Positions 1 to 8,459 of a stretch of DNA of 64,000 nt are shown piece after piece. Where the stretch lies: positions 417,588-481,587 of the forward strand of contig NZ_JAPDDS010000004.1 in assembly GCF_025950085.1 (NCBI RefSeq). Direction: 5' to 3'. Position numbers and translations under genes: made by a program. The notes under the pieces were generated by a model. It ran no database searches. It saw only the letters and a list, made by a program, of their open reading frames with translations, and was not told where the DNA came from. The stretch comes from Luteolibacter flavescens (GTDB taxonomy: Bacteria > Verrucomicrobiota > Verrucomicrobiia > Verrucomicrobiales > Akkermansiaceae). Each line of letters starts with the position of its first letter. The first letter of the stretch is position 1.

Positions 1-1
1 G

Positions 2-1888
2 CTCGCACGTCGCTACGGCGGACTGCTGTATCATGCGGCGCTGCGGCGGACCGGACGCGATGACCTCGCGGGCGAGGCGGCCCAGAATGCGCTGCTCATC
101 CTCGCGCGGAAGGCCCCGCGGCTGACGCACCTGCCCAGTCTCTCCGGATGGCTCCACCGCACCGCCTGCTATGAGGCGTCGAAGATCCTGCGCCGCGAGC
201 AGCGGCACCATGCGCGTATGAAACACCTGATGCCGCCGGACGAGGAAGGCGAGTCCACGTGGAAGGAGATCGCCCCGCTGCTGGATGAAGCACTGGACGC
301 GATGGGCGAGAAGGATCGCGAGGTGATATTCCTGAAATTTTTCGACGGCCTGAGCTTCGAGCAGATGGCGCGTCGCTTCGGCGGCGAGCCCGCGGCGTGG
401 CGCCAGCGTGGATCGCGCGCCATCGAGCGGCTGCGGACTTATCTGACAAGGCGCGGCGTGGCGGTGAGTGCCACCGTGCTGACCACCGGGCTGGGCACCT
501 CGTTCACGCAGGCCGCCCCTGCGGCTTTCCTCGCATCGCTGCCATCATCCGCATCCGCAGCATCCGCCGCGCTCTCGTGGCAGACGCTCACCTTCCACTC
601 CATCCATCTCATGAAAGTGAAACCTGCCGCGGCGCTCGCGGCCGTCCTGCTTCTCTCGCTGGTGCCGCTGGGCATGCAGGCGATGGCCATCTCCGAGGCA
701 CGCGACCGCATCGGATTGTTAGAGAGCGCGCATGCCACGTCACCCGTGGCACCGTCGCGGCAGATGGCGTCATCGTCATCACGCGCGGGCAGCGCGATGA
801 ATCTCGTCGCGCTCGCGGATGCACTGCTCGCCGCGGAGCAGGGGGACCTGGTGAAGCGCTTCACCACGGAGAGGAAGATCGAAGCGATGGGCGCGGATGA
901 GCTTGAAGCGTTGCTGAGGGAGTCGGCGGGGCTCGAGCTGGGAGCGGACCAGCGGGTCGCGCTGGTGAAGGCATTGTTCCGCCAGTACTGCCGCGTCGCG
1001 GAGAAGTCGGGCCTGCCCGGTGAGCGGGTGATGGAGCTGGTGGTGCTGCTCGCGCCTGCCATGACCTCCGGCCAGGGAACGCTGTGGGATCTCGCGGGAG
1101 GAAACCTGGACCGCTGGGTGGAGGCGGATCCGGATGCGGCGGTGGCGTGGTATCGCCAGATGGCCAGGCCCGGCTCCTCGAATGACACCGGCGTGCTGGT
1201 CGCGCGGGCATTCGATGCGCTGGAGCGGCGCGATTCGGCGGAGGCGCTGGCCTTCTATCGCTCGCTGCCGGATGCGGAGAAGTTCTCGCTGATCGGCGGC
1301 GGTGGTGGCGCGGACCGGCCGCAGGAGATGCTCGGCCTCGCCTCGGAGATCGCGGATGAGCGGCTGCGGTTGCTTTCCATGAATGCGATCTTCCACCGTG
1401 CCGACGGCCGCTCCCCGCAGGAGGTGCGCGGATGGCTGGCGGGGCTGGATCTGGACGGGAGCCGGGCGGAGGAGCTGCTGGCCATCGCTGCCTCCGGTCC
1501 GCGCGGCGAGGTGACTGCGGAGGACGCCGCGCGACGGATCGAGTGGCTGCGCGAGTCCGCGGACGGACTGGATGTCCCGCACGCCACCGGCATGCTGCTC
1601 ACGGGCCTGGCGACCTCCCGTCCGGATGCCGCGGCGGCGATCCTGGATGCCGAGTGGGCGCGCCGGCCGGACGAGCGGATGCTGGCCACCTACATGACCC
1701 ATGGAGTGAAGAGCGAGCTGCTGGTGCTGGATGCGATCCCGCGTGCCGCCCTCATCTCCGACCCAGAGCTGCGCGACTCGGCGCTGCGCACCATGCTGCT
1801 GACCTCGCGCAAGGAGGAGGATGCCCGTGAACTCGCACGCAGGGGCGGGCTGCCAGCAGAGGAGATCGACCGGCTTTTTTCACGCTGA
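2..1888 (+). CDS. ECF-type sigma-70 factor with membrane-anchored C-terminal extension (5' truncated)
   Basis: The frame is open from the window edge, so the true start lies upstream. About 628 residues are visible. The first 75 resemble the end of sigma region 2 (HLPSLSGWLHRTACYEASKILRREQ). Residues about 95-150 form a region 4 helix-turn-helix (EKDREVIFLKFFDGLSFEQMA followed by RAIERLRTYL). A hydrophobic segment near residues 205-230 (AAALAAVLLLSLVPLG) should anchor the protein in the inner membrane. The remaining 390 residues are helical and Ala/Glu-rich, with repeat-like EADPDAAVAWYRQM units. Sigma factors with long anchored tails are common in Verrucomicrobia and Planctomycetes. An ATG at 611 begins a signal-peptide-like stretch, so a separately translated tail cannot be excluded. 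The next gene starts 12 bp downstream and looks related. Confidence 0.8.
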   Translation, partial: LARRYGGLLYHAALRRTGRDDLAGEAAQNALLILARKAPRLTHLPSLSGWLHRTACYEASKILRREQRHHARMKHLMPPDEEGESTWKEIAPLLDEALDAMGEKDREVIFLKFFDGLSFEQMARRFGGEPAAWRQRGSRAIERLRTYLTRRGVAVSATVLTTGLGTSFTQAAPAAFLASLPSSASAASAALSWQTLTFHSIHLMKVKPAAALAAVLLLSLVPLGMQAMAISEARDRIGLLESAHATSPVAPSRQMASSSSRAGSAMNLVALADALLAAEQGDLVKRFTTERKIEAMGADELEALLRESAGLELGADQRVALVKALFRQYCRVAEKSGLPGERVMELVVLLAPAMTSGQGTLWDLAGGNLDRWVEADPDAAVAWYRQMARPGSSNDTGVLVARAFDALERRDSAEALAFYRSLPDAEKFSLIGGGGGADRPQEMLGLASEIADERLRLLSMNAIFHRADGRSPQEVRGWLAGLDLDGSRAEELLAIAASGPRGEVTAEDAARRIEWLRESADGLDVPHATGMLLTGLATSRPDAAAAILDAEWARRPDERMLATYMTHGVKSELLVLDAIPRAALISDPELRDSALRTMLLTSRKEEDARELARRGGLPAEEIDRLFSR

Positions 1889-1900
1889 CTCCCACAGACT

Positions 1901-2869
1901 ATGAAAGCCACCTTGCCCCTCATCGGCATCATCATCGCCACGGCCCTCGTCACCGGCTGGTGGCAGCGGCGCGAGCTCGCGCGGCTGGAGAGCCGCGAGG
2001 CGGAACTGGCCGCGAAGTACGGCGTGCATCGTAGTTCAGGGGAAGCCTCCGCGTCCGGGGCCGCGCGTCGCGATGCACGGCCATCGCTGGATGCCGCCGG
2101 CTTCGTCGGGCTGATCGCGCGGTCCGCTCGCGATGGCAGCCGCCCGGGCGCGCGGGACCGGGCCTCGCTGCGGGATCACATTTCCACGGCCTCCGGGCGC
2201 GAGCTCAGGGAGTGGGCGGTGGCGCTGCGCGACAGCGACGTGCCGGAGGATCTGAAGAAGGACGTGCTGGCCTCTCTCGCGCCTCGCCTCGCGGAGAGCG
2301 ACCCGCGGCTGGCGGCGGAGCTAGTGCTGGCCGGGGACGATGGCCTGGCCTTCCGCTCCGTGATGCGGACGTGGCTGGCGGCGGATGCCCCGGCGGCGGC
2401 GGCGTGGCTGGCGGGGATCAAGGCCCCGGAATTCGCGCAACCCGGCGGCTTCGATTTCCCCGTACTGGCACTGGCGGCACAGGTGGCGGCGGACCCGGGG
2501 AATCCCGCGGTGCTGCTGGAGGCGGATGGCGCGATGTCCCGCTCCTCGCTGGAGGAGCTGTCATCGATCCTCGCGCCACCGGATTTCTCGGCCACGCTGC
2601 ACCGCTTCTCCACCGCCTCGGACCTGCCGGAAAATGTGCGTATGCACGTGATGGGCATCGCGCTCGCGAATCACCGCGACCCCGCCGAAGCGCGCCAGAT
2701 GCTGCTGGATGCCACGCTGGATCCGAATCACCTGGCGAGGGTGACGGCGGCGATGATGCGCGAGCAGGACCCGGCCTCGCGGGCGGCCACCATCGAGTGG
2801 GTGCGCGGCCTTCCGGAGTTTCCGTTGAAGGTGGACCTTCTGACCCTGGGCTCCTCATTGCAGGAATGA
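1901..2869 (+). CDS. Hypothetical membrane-anchored protein paired with the sigma factor
   Basis: This 322-residue protein begins with one membrane segment (LPLIGIIIATALVTGWW) followed directly by a charged, coiled-coil-like stretch (ELARLESREAELAAKYG). The rest is Ala/Leu-rich helix with repeat-like units such as ESDPRLAAELVLAGDD and AADAPAAAAWLAGI. These resemble the units in the tail of the preceding sigma factor (EADPDAAVAWYRQM), so both may carry the same helical-repeat module. The gene follows 12 bp after the sigma factor stop, so co-transcription is likely. I recognise no catalytic motif. A role as partner or regulator of the anchored sigma factor is inferred only from position and similarity. 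Confidence 0.7.
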   Translation: MKATLPLIGIIIATALVTGWWQRRELARLESREAELAAKYGVHRSSGEASASGAARRDARPSLDAAGFVGLIARSARDGSRPGARDRASLRDHISTASGRELREWAVALRDSDVPEDLKKDVLASLAPRLAESDPRLAAELVLAGDDGLAFRSVMRTWLAADAPAAAAWLAGIKAPEFAQPGGFDFPVLALAAQVAADPGNPAVLLEADGAMSRSSLEELSSILAPPDFSATLHRFSTASDLPENVRMHVMGIALANHRDPAEARQMLLDATLDPNHLARVTAAMMREQDPASRAATIEWVRGLPEFPLKVDLLTLGSSLQE

Positions 2870-3047
2870 TGGCCACCCCGCAGGCATCGTCTTGTGCGTA
2901 TGTCCGGAGATGTGGCTGCCGCGTGCGCGTGCGGCACGTAGTTGAGTGTGATGGCTTGCCCTGACGAGTGTGTAGGGCTTTTTGCATGGGATCGATGGGG
3001 GGCGAAGACGTTTGACCCCCGGGGGCCGGTCCTTCATACCCCCTGCC

Positions 3048-4262
3048 ATGTCTGCCTTCCGGGGATACTCCGTCGGATTGGTTGCCGTCATCGCGGTGGC
3101 CTCTTTGGCCTCCTTCGCGCTGAATACCTTCGTCAATCCATGGCGGGTCACGCCCATGCCCTGGTCGTCGGAGTCGCTCGAGCCCTACCGCGACATTTCC
3201 TCGCAGCTCCGCACGGGGAAGGCGGGTATCGTGCGCGCGAACGAAGGCATCGGCGTGGGGCTCATCGGCTCCTCCCGCGTGGCGAATGGCCTGGACCCGG
3301 AGTATGCCGGCTGGCATCGCGAGGACGTGGTGAATCTCGGCTGCCTCGGCGGCTTCATCTACGAGAGCAGCGCGATGGCCCACTACCTGATGCAGGAGCG
3401 GGAGGTGGAGGTCATCCTCTTCGGCGTGGACCCGGGCGATCTCAGCTCGAAGAAGGACACGCGGCCCATGGGGGACTTCCACGCCTCGCCGCTGGCCAGC
3501 AACGAGGAATTCTTCAACCGCGAGATCCGCTACCTCATCGGCGTGTCCACCTTCGAGGCCTCCGTGGAAACGCTGAAGCGCGCCTCGCTGGACGAGGTGT
3601 CGCAATACACGTCGAAGGGCCTGCGCGCGAATCCGAAGAGGCGCGGCCAGCGCGTGCAGATCGACTTCATCCGGGCACGCATCAAGAGTGAGGCCGCATT
3701 CGACGTGATGACAGGGGCGAATCCCGCGGTGAACCCGGACAAGGCGAAGGTGCTCGAGGACCTGATGCGCGAGGCCCGGCGGCGGGGCGTGAGGCTCGTC
3801 GCCTTCTACCACCCCTCCCACGCGCTGATGTATGCCCGCGCCGCGGACGTGGATGCGCCCGACGTGGTGTATGAAAACGAGCGCCGCGCGATGCTGGACC
3901 TCGCGCGGAAGGTGAATGCCGAGGATCTGGAAGGCCCGCCGGTGGAAGTGTGGGACTTCGCGGGCTTCCACCCGCTGAATTGCGACCCGCTGCCGCAGGA
4001 CGCCGAGTCGGTGATGCCGAGCTGGGGCGACCTGGAGCACTACTCGCTGGAAGTGGGGAATATCATCCAGTCCCGCATCATGGGCTGGCCGGTGCCGGTG
4101 CAGGGCGCGGAGAACTACGGCCGGCGGCTCACCTCGGCGAGCATCGAGCCGTGGTTCCGGGACGTGCGCGAGGGCTACCGGGCGTATCTCACGGGAGCAG
4201 GTGCCGCGGACGTGGCGAAGAAGGAGGAGTGGATCGCGGAAGGGGTCGCCAAGGCGAAGTGA
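3048..4262 (+). CDS. SGNH-hydrolase-like membrane protein, partner of MBOAT acyltransferase
   Basis: The start at 3048 was chosen because it is followed at once by a single N-terminal membrane segment (VGLVAVIAVASLASFAL); the longer frame adds an unlikely basic leader. The protein has 404 residues. A GSSR motif in IGLIGSSRVAN-like context resembles the block I serine motif of SGNH hydrolases, and DLEH near the C-terminus fits the Asp-x-x-His block. It ends 6 bp before an AlgI-like MBOAT gene. Such pairs are known from alginate and other polysaccharide O-acetylation systems, where the SGNH partner finishes acyl transfer in the periplasm. The substrate cannot be told from sequence. Confidence 0.7.
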   Translation: MSAFRGYSVGLVAVIAVASLASFALNTFVNPWRVTPMPWSSESLEPYRDISSQLRTGKAGIVRANEGIGVGLIGSSRVANGLDPEYAGWHREDVVNLGCLGGFIYESSAMAHYLMQEREVEVILFGVDPGDLSSKKDTRPMGDFHASPLASNEEFFNREIRYLIGVSTFEASVETLKRASLDEVSQYTSKGLRANPKRRGQRVQIDFIRARIKSEAAFDVMTGANPAVNPDKAKVLEDLMREARRRGVRLVAFYHPSHALMYARAADVDAPDVVYENERRAMLDLARKVNAEDLEGPPVEVWDFAGFHPLNCDPLPQDAESVMPSWGDLEHYSLEVGNIIQSRIMGWPVPVQGAENYGRRLTSASIEPWFRDVREGYRAYLTGAGAADVAKKEEWIAEGVAKAK

Positions 4263-4268
4263 AGTGAC

Positions 4269-5786
4269 ATGCTATTCAATTCCTACTTCTTCCTCTTCGT
4301 CTTCATGCCGGTGGCCCTGCTGGGCTATCACCTGCTGAGGAAGGCACCCTTCCGCCTGTCGCTCGCCTGGCTCGTCCTGGTGTCGCTGTACTTCTACGGC
4401 ATCTGGAATCCGGACCCGGACGAGCCGTGGAGCCCGAAGTACCTCGCGATCATCCTGGGATCCTGCGGCTTCAATTATTTCCTCGGGCGCAGGTTGTCCG
4501 CGCTGAAATTCACCGCGCCCGGCAAGCTGCTGCTGGCGGGCGGCATCACGGCGAACCTGCTGCTGCTCGGCTACTACAAGTATGCGGGCTTCCTCGCCGG
4601 GGTGAGCACGTCCCTGGTCGATTGGCCGGGCGACATCGGCACCATCATCCTGCCGCTGGCGATCTCCTTCTTCACCTTCCTCCAGATCGCGTACCTGGTG
4701 GATGCCTACCGCGGGGAGACGGAGGAGTACCACTTCACGGACTACCTGCTCTTCGTCACCTTCTTCCCGCACCTCATCGCGGGCCCGCTGATCCATCACC
4801 GGGAGATGATGCCGCAGTTCGAGCGGAACAAGGACCGCGGGCTCAGGTCGCGGGACTTCGCCATCGGCATGACCATGCTCGCGCTGGGCCTCTTCAAGAA
4901 GGTGGTGCTGGCCGACTACCTCGCGCGCACGGCCACGCCGATCTTCAATCTCGCGGCGGGCGAGGTCCGCGATCCGACGATGGCGGAGGCGTGGGCGGGC
5001 GCGATCACCTACACGCTGCAGCTCTACTTCGACTTCTCCGGCTACTCGGACATGGCGCTCGGCACGGCGCGCATGTTCGGCATCCGCTTCCCGCTGAATT
5101 TCCACTCGCCGTACAAGGCGGTCTCCATCGTGGACTTCTGGCGGCGCTGGCACATGACGCTGTCCCGCTTCCTGCGCGACTACCTCTATATCCCGCTCGG
5201 CGGGAACAGGAAGGGCCCGTCACGCCGCTACGTGAATCTCTTCCTGACCATGCTGCTCGGCGGCATCTGGCACGGCGCGGGGTGGACCTTCATCATCTGG
5301 GGCGCGCTGCACGGCGGCTACCTGTGCCTGAACCACGCGTGGGCCGGCCTGCGGAAGAAGATGGGCTGGCCCGCGCTGCCGAAGCCGCTGGCGATCGGCC
5401 TGACCTTCCTCGCGGTGGTCGTCGGCTGGGTCTTCTTCCGCGCGCACGACGTGGAGACGGCGCTGGAAATGCTGGGGGCCATGTTCGGCTTCCACGGCAT
5501 CCAGGGCTGGCCGCCGGAGGCCGTGGTGGCGGTGAAGGCGAAGCGCGCGCTGGTGCCCATCGTCCTCGGCCTCATCGTCGTCTGGGCGCTGCCGAATACG
5601 CAGGAGTTCCTGCGCCGCTACCGGCCCGCGCTGGACATCGCGGAAGCGACCGGCACCACCACCGGCCCTCTCCGCTGGTGGCAGTGGCGGCCCACGTGGC
5701 AGTGGCTGCTTTTCACGCTCGCCGTGATCTACGCGGTGGGCCGCAGCTTCGACAATCTGAGCGAGTTCATCTACTTCCAGTTCTGA
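4269..5786 (+). CDS. MBOAT family O-acyltransferase (AlgI-like)
   Basis: This 505-residue polytopic membrane protein has the family hallmarks: LPLAISFFTFLQIAYLVD, TFFPHLIAGPLIHHREMMPQ, the FWRRWHMTLSRFLRDYLYIPLGGN block and GGIWHGAGWTFIIWG, in which the second His of the WHGAGW block is the conserved catalytic residue of MBOAT proteins. Length and order match AlgI/DltB-type enzymes. These move acyl groups from a cytoplasmic donor across the membrane to an extracytoplasmic polymer. The gene is 6 bp downstream of its SGNH-like partner and is followed by a hairpin that could end the transcript. Which polysaccharide is acylated is unknown. Confidence 0.92.
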   Translation: MLFNSYFFLFVFMPVALLGYHLLRKAPFRLSLAWLVLVSLYFYGIWNPDPDEPWSPKYLAIILGSCGFNYFLGRRLSALKFTAPGKLLLAGGITANLLLLGYYKYAGFLAGVSTSLVDWPGDIGTIILPLAISFFTFLQIAYLVDAYRGETEEYHFTDYLLFVTFFPHLIAGPLIHHREMMPQFERNKDRGLRSRDFAIGMTMLALGLFKKVVLADYLARTATPIFNLAAGEVRDPTMAEAWAGAITYTLQLYFDFSGYSDMALGTARMFGIRFPLNFHSPYKAVSIVDFWRRWHMTLSRFLRDYLYIPLGGNRKGPSRRYVNLFLTMLLGGIWHGAGWTFIIWGALHGGYLCLNHAWAGLRKKMGWPALPKPLAIGLTFLAVVVGWVFFRAHDVETALEMLGAMFGFHGIQGWPPEAVVAVKAKRALVPIVLGLIVVWALPNTQEFLRRYRPALDIAEATGTTTGPLRWWQWRPTWQWLLFTLAVIYAVGRSFDNLSEFIYFQF

Positions 5787-5801
5787 GGTGGGGAAAGCGA
5801 A

Positions 5802-5833
5802 AGGCGCGGCCCGCCGGATGGCAGACCGCGCCT
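5802..5833. terminator. Hairpin between convergent genes, probable bidirectional terminator
   Basis: An 8-bp perfect inverted repeat (aggcgcgg at 5802-5809, ccgcgcct at 5826-5833) with further partial pairing inside the loop. It sits between the MBOAT stop and the sulfatase stop. On the minus strand it is followed by a short T run. Confidence 0.55.
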
Positions 5834-5865
5834 CATGATGCGCCCTTGGAAGTCTCCGGGGAGAA

Positions 5866-7710
5866 TCAGTGGGCCGTCACGGTGGCATTCGTCACCTTGC
5901 CCTCGTAGGCGTGGGGTGCGGCGTATTCGCCGACCGCGGCACCGCCGTCATTTCCCACGGTGAGGCCCTGGCCTGGAGCGCGGGTGACGATGCTGGCGAG
6001 CTTGCCTTCACCGGCGGGCTGGCCGTCCACGGCGAGCTTCACCTGGCCGTCTGCCGCCACGGTGGCCTCGACCTTGCGGCTGCCGGCGGCCACGGGCTCG
6101 GTGCCCACCACCGAGGAGAGCTCGCCGCCATCCCGCACGGAGAGGACCAGCTTCCCCCGGGCGAGGTGCAGCGCGTAGCCGCGCGAGGTGCCGCCGTGTG
6201 CGAGGATCACGCCGTCCTTTGGCTCGCCCTCGATCTGTGCGGCGATCGTGAAGCCCTTGCCCGCGATGTCCGGCGAGTTCTCCGCGGAGAGCGCGTCGCC
6301 CGATTTCCACGGGCCGGTGCGCGAGGCATTCCCCGCCACCTCGCGGCGGCGCTGTGCATTGCGGCGGTTGCCGTTCGGCGTCCACTTCGGATCCACGAGC
6401 GTCGCGTTCCAGGCGTTCCAGGCCTCGGTGAGTTCCTTCACCTTGTCCGGATGCTCCGAGGCGAGGTCGTTCTTCTCGCCGATGTCGGTCGTGAGGTTGT
6501 AGAGCTTCGCGCCGTCGGCGCTGGCCTTCCCTCCGCCGTAGCGGATGCCGTCCTCGGCGGACTTCACCAGCTTCCACTCGCCCTTGCGGATGGCGATCTG
6601 CTGGCCGAAGCGCCAGTAGAGCGCCTCGTGCGGGGCCTCGGTCTTGCCGCCCTCCTTCAGGTAGGGAAGGAGATTCACGCCATCCAGCTTCCATGCCGGG
6701 TCGATCTCCACGCCCGCCGCGGCGAGGCTGGTCGGCAGCAGGTCGAGCTGGATCACCGGGCGCTCGTCCACCTTGCCGGCGGGGATGGTGCCCTTCCACT
6801 GGATGGCGAAGGGCACGCGGATGCCGCCCTCGGAAGTCTGCGCCTTGTAGCCCTTCAGCGGACCGTTGCCGGAGGTGATCGACTGCGTCGGCCCGCCATT
6901 GTCGCTGATGAAGTAGACGATGGTGTCTTCCTCCAGCTTCAGGTCGCGGACCTTGTTCAGCACCGTGCCGACCGAGTCATCGAGCGCGGACAGCAGCGCG
7001 GCGAACTTGCGGCGCTTCGGATCGGAGATGGAAGCGAAGCGGTCGTCGTACTTCTTCAGCGTGTCCAGCGGGGCGTGGACGGCATTGAAGGGCAGATAGA
7101 CGAACCACTGCTGGTCCTTCTTCCGCTCGATGAAGGACGCGGCCTCGCTCGCGAAGGTCTCGGTGAGGTAGCCGGTCTCCTTCACCGGTTCGGTGCCGCG
7201 GAGCACGGCATTGTCGCCGCGACCCGGCTCGAAGTAGCCGTGCGCGCCCCCGAGGAAGCCGTAGAATTCATCGAAGCCGCGCTTCTGCGGGTGGAATTCC
7301 GGGGTGTTGCCCAGGTGCGACTTGCCGAACCATCCGGTGGCGTAGCCCGCGGACTTCAGGCGGTCGCCGATGGTGGTCTCCTGCAGCGACAGGCCGATGG
7401 CGGTGCCTGCCTCGACCGGGTTGCCGGGATTGAATTCATGGCCGAAACGCTGCTGGTAGCGACCGGTGAGAAGTCCGGCGCGGGTCGGGCTGCAATACGG
7501 GCCGCTGACGTAGCCATTCGTGAAGCGGACACCGTTCGCCGAGATGCTGTCGATGTTCGGAGTGGGGATGTCCTTCGTGAAGCCCTGCGAGGTGAGCTCG
7601 CCCCAGCCGAGGTCGTCGGCGACGATGAGCAGGACATTCGGCTTCCGCTCGGCGTGGGCGGGGATGGCGACTGCGGCCAGCAGGCCGAGGATCATGTGGT
7701 TCGATTTCAT
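5866..7710 (-). CDS. Formylglycine-dependent sulfatase with extra C-terminal domain
   Basis: The start at 7710 gives a clear signal peptide (MKSNHMILGLLAAVAIPAHA). The mature protein begins RKPNVLLIVADDLGWGE, with the metal-binding Asp pair at 32-33. The active-site signature CSPTR lies at residues 73-77 and is followed by AGLLTGRY; the Cys is the one oxidised to formylglycine in this family. The family core ends near residue 480. About 130 further residues (from GNASRTGPWKSGD) look like a beta-rich, concanavalin-like binding domain. The enzyme should remove sulfate esters from carbohydrates outside the cytoplasm. It is the last gene of a four-gene minus-strand operon. The sulfate importer about 9 kb away is a plausible but unproven partner. 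Confidence 0.93.
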   Translation of the reverse strand: MKSNHMILGLLAAVAIPAHAERKPNVLLIVADDLGWGELTSQGFTKDIPTPNIDSISANGVRFTNGYVSGPYCSPTRAGLLTGRYQQRFGHEFNPGNPVEAGTAIGLSLQETTIGDRLKSAGYATGWFGKSHLGNTPEFHPQKRGFDEFYGFLGGAHGYFEPGRGDNAVLRGTEPVKETGYLTETFASEAASFIERKKDQQWFVYLPFNAVHAPLDTLKKYDDRFASISDPKRRKFAALLSALDDSVGTVLNKVRDLKLEEDTIVYFISDNGGPTQSITSGNGPLKGYKAQTSEGGIRVPFAIQWKGTIPAGKVDERPVIQLDLLPTSLAAAGVEIDPAWKLDGVNLLPYLKEGGKTEAPHEALYWRFGQQIAIRKGEWKLVKSAEDGIRYGGGKASADGAKLYNLTTDIGEKNDLASEHPDKVKELTEAWNAWNATLVDPKWTPNGNRRNAQRRREVAGNASRTGPWKSGDALSAENSPDIAGKGFTIAAQIEGEPKDGVILAHGGTSRGYALHLARGKLVLSVRDGGELSSVVGTEPVAAGSRKVEATVAADGQVKLAVDGQPAGEGKLASIVTRAPGQGLTVGNDGGAAVGEYAAPHAYEGKVTNATVTAH

Positions 7711-7742
7711 GACGATAGGATGGGTCGGGGAGGGAAAGGATC

Positions 7743-8450
7743 TCACGGGGTGATGGAGGCTGTCGCGTCCGGAGCGGTGACAGGATAGTCGCGGTCCGGG
7801 ATGCTGCGGAGGTTCATGCGCTGGGTCTTCGGGTCCTGATAGACGCAGACGAGCCAGCGGCGGTCGCGGCGGACGGCGGCGCGGGACTCGGTGAGGCGGT
7901 TCCACTTGCCCTTGTCGTTGAATTCGAATTTCACGCCATGGGTGGTGCCTTCCTCGCCCTGGAGCTCGATGCCCGCGACGCCCCCGGGCTTCACCTCGGC
8001 ATACGCCCGGCCGATCGCGCCGCGCACCGGGTGCTTCGACACGTTCACCAGCCGGTAGGTGCCGAGAGGGAAGCGCTCGCGGGTGTAGTCGATGGCGAAT
8101 CCGCGGTAAGGCTCCGCGCTGCCCGCCGGTGCGGGCGTCAGGACGATGAGCGCCTTCGAGAGATCGCCGGGGATGGTCACCTTCGCCGCGGGCTTCGACT
8201 TGTCGTCGGCGTGGAAGAGCAGCAGCGGCTCGCCGGGGGCGAGCGTCACCTTCACCGCGTCCGTGATATTCGCGGTGGAGAGGCGGACGGCCTGGCCTTC
8301 CGCGCCGTCCGGCACCTGGATGGACTGCACGCCGGGCGCGTACTGGAAGCAGAAGAAGGACGCCTGGATGCTGCGGCTTTCCGGAGCCGCGTGGAGCGGG
8401 GCGGTGAGGCTGGCGAGGGCAACGAGTGCGGCGATGGACTTCATGGTCAT
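7743..8450 (-). CDS. Secreted hypothetical protein between Verru_Chthon A and sulfatase
   Basis: A 235-residue protein with a signal peptide (SIAALVALASLTAPLHA); it could start at 8450 or at the next ATG, 8444. The mature part looks all-beta (VQSIQVPDGAEG, VKVTLAPGEPLLLFHADD, TYRLVNVSKHPVRGAIG). I recognise no motif or family. It starts 9 bp after the stop of the Verru_Chthon A gene and ends 32 bp before the sulfatase start, so co-translation in the same operon is likely. An export or surface role is inferred from its neighbours and its signal peptide. Confidence 0.75.
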   Translation of the reverse strand: MTMKSIAALVALASLTAPLHAAPESRSIQASFFCFQYAPGVQSIQVPDGAEGQAVRLSTANITDAVKVTLAPGEPLLLFHADDKSKPAAKVTIPGDLSKALIVLTPAPAGSAEPYRGFAIDYTRERFPLGTYRLVNVSKHPVRGAIGRAYAEVKPGGVAGIELQGEEGTTHGVKFEFNDKGKWNRLTESRAAVRRDRRWLVCVYQDPKTQRMNLRSIPDRDYPVTAPDATASITP

Positions 8451-8459
8451 GAGTGCTTG

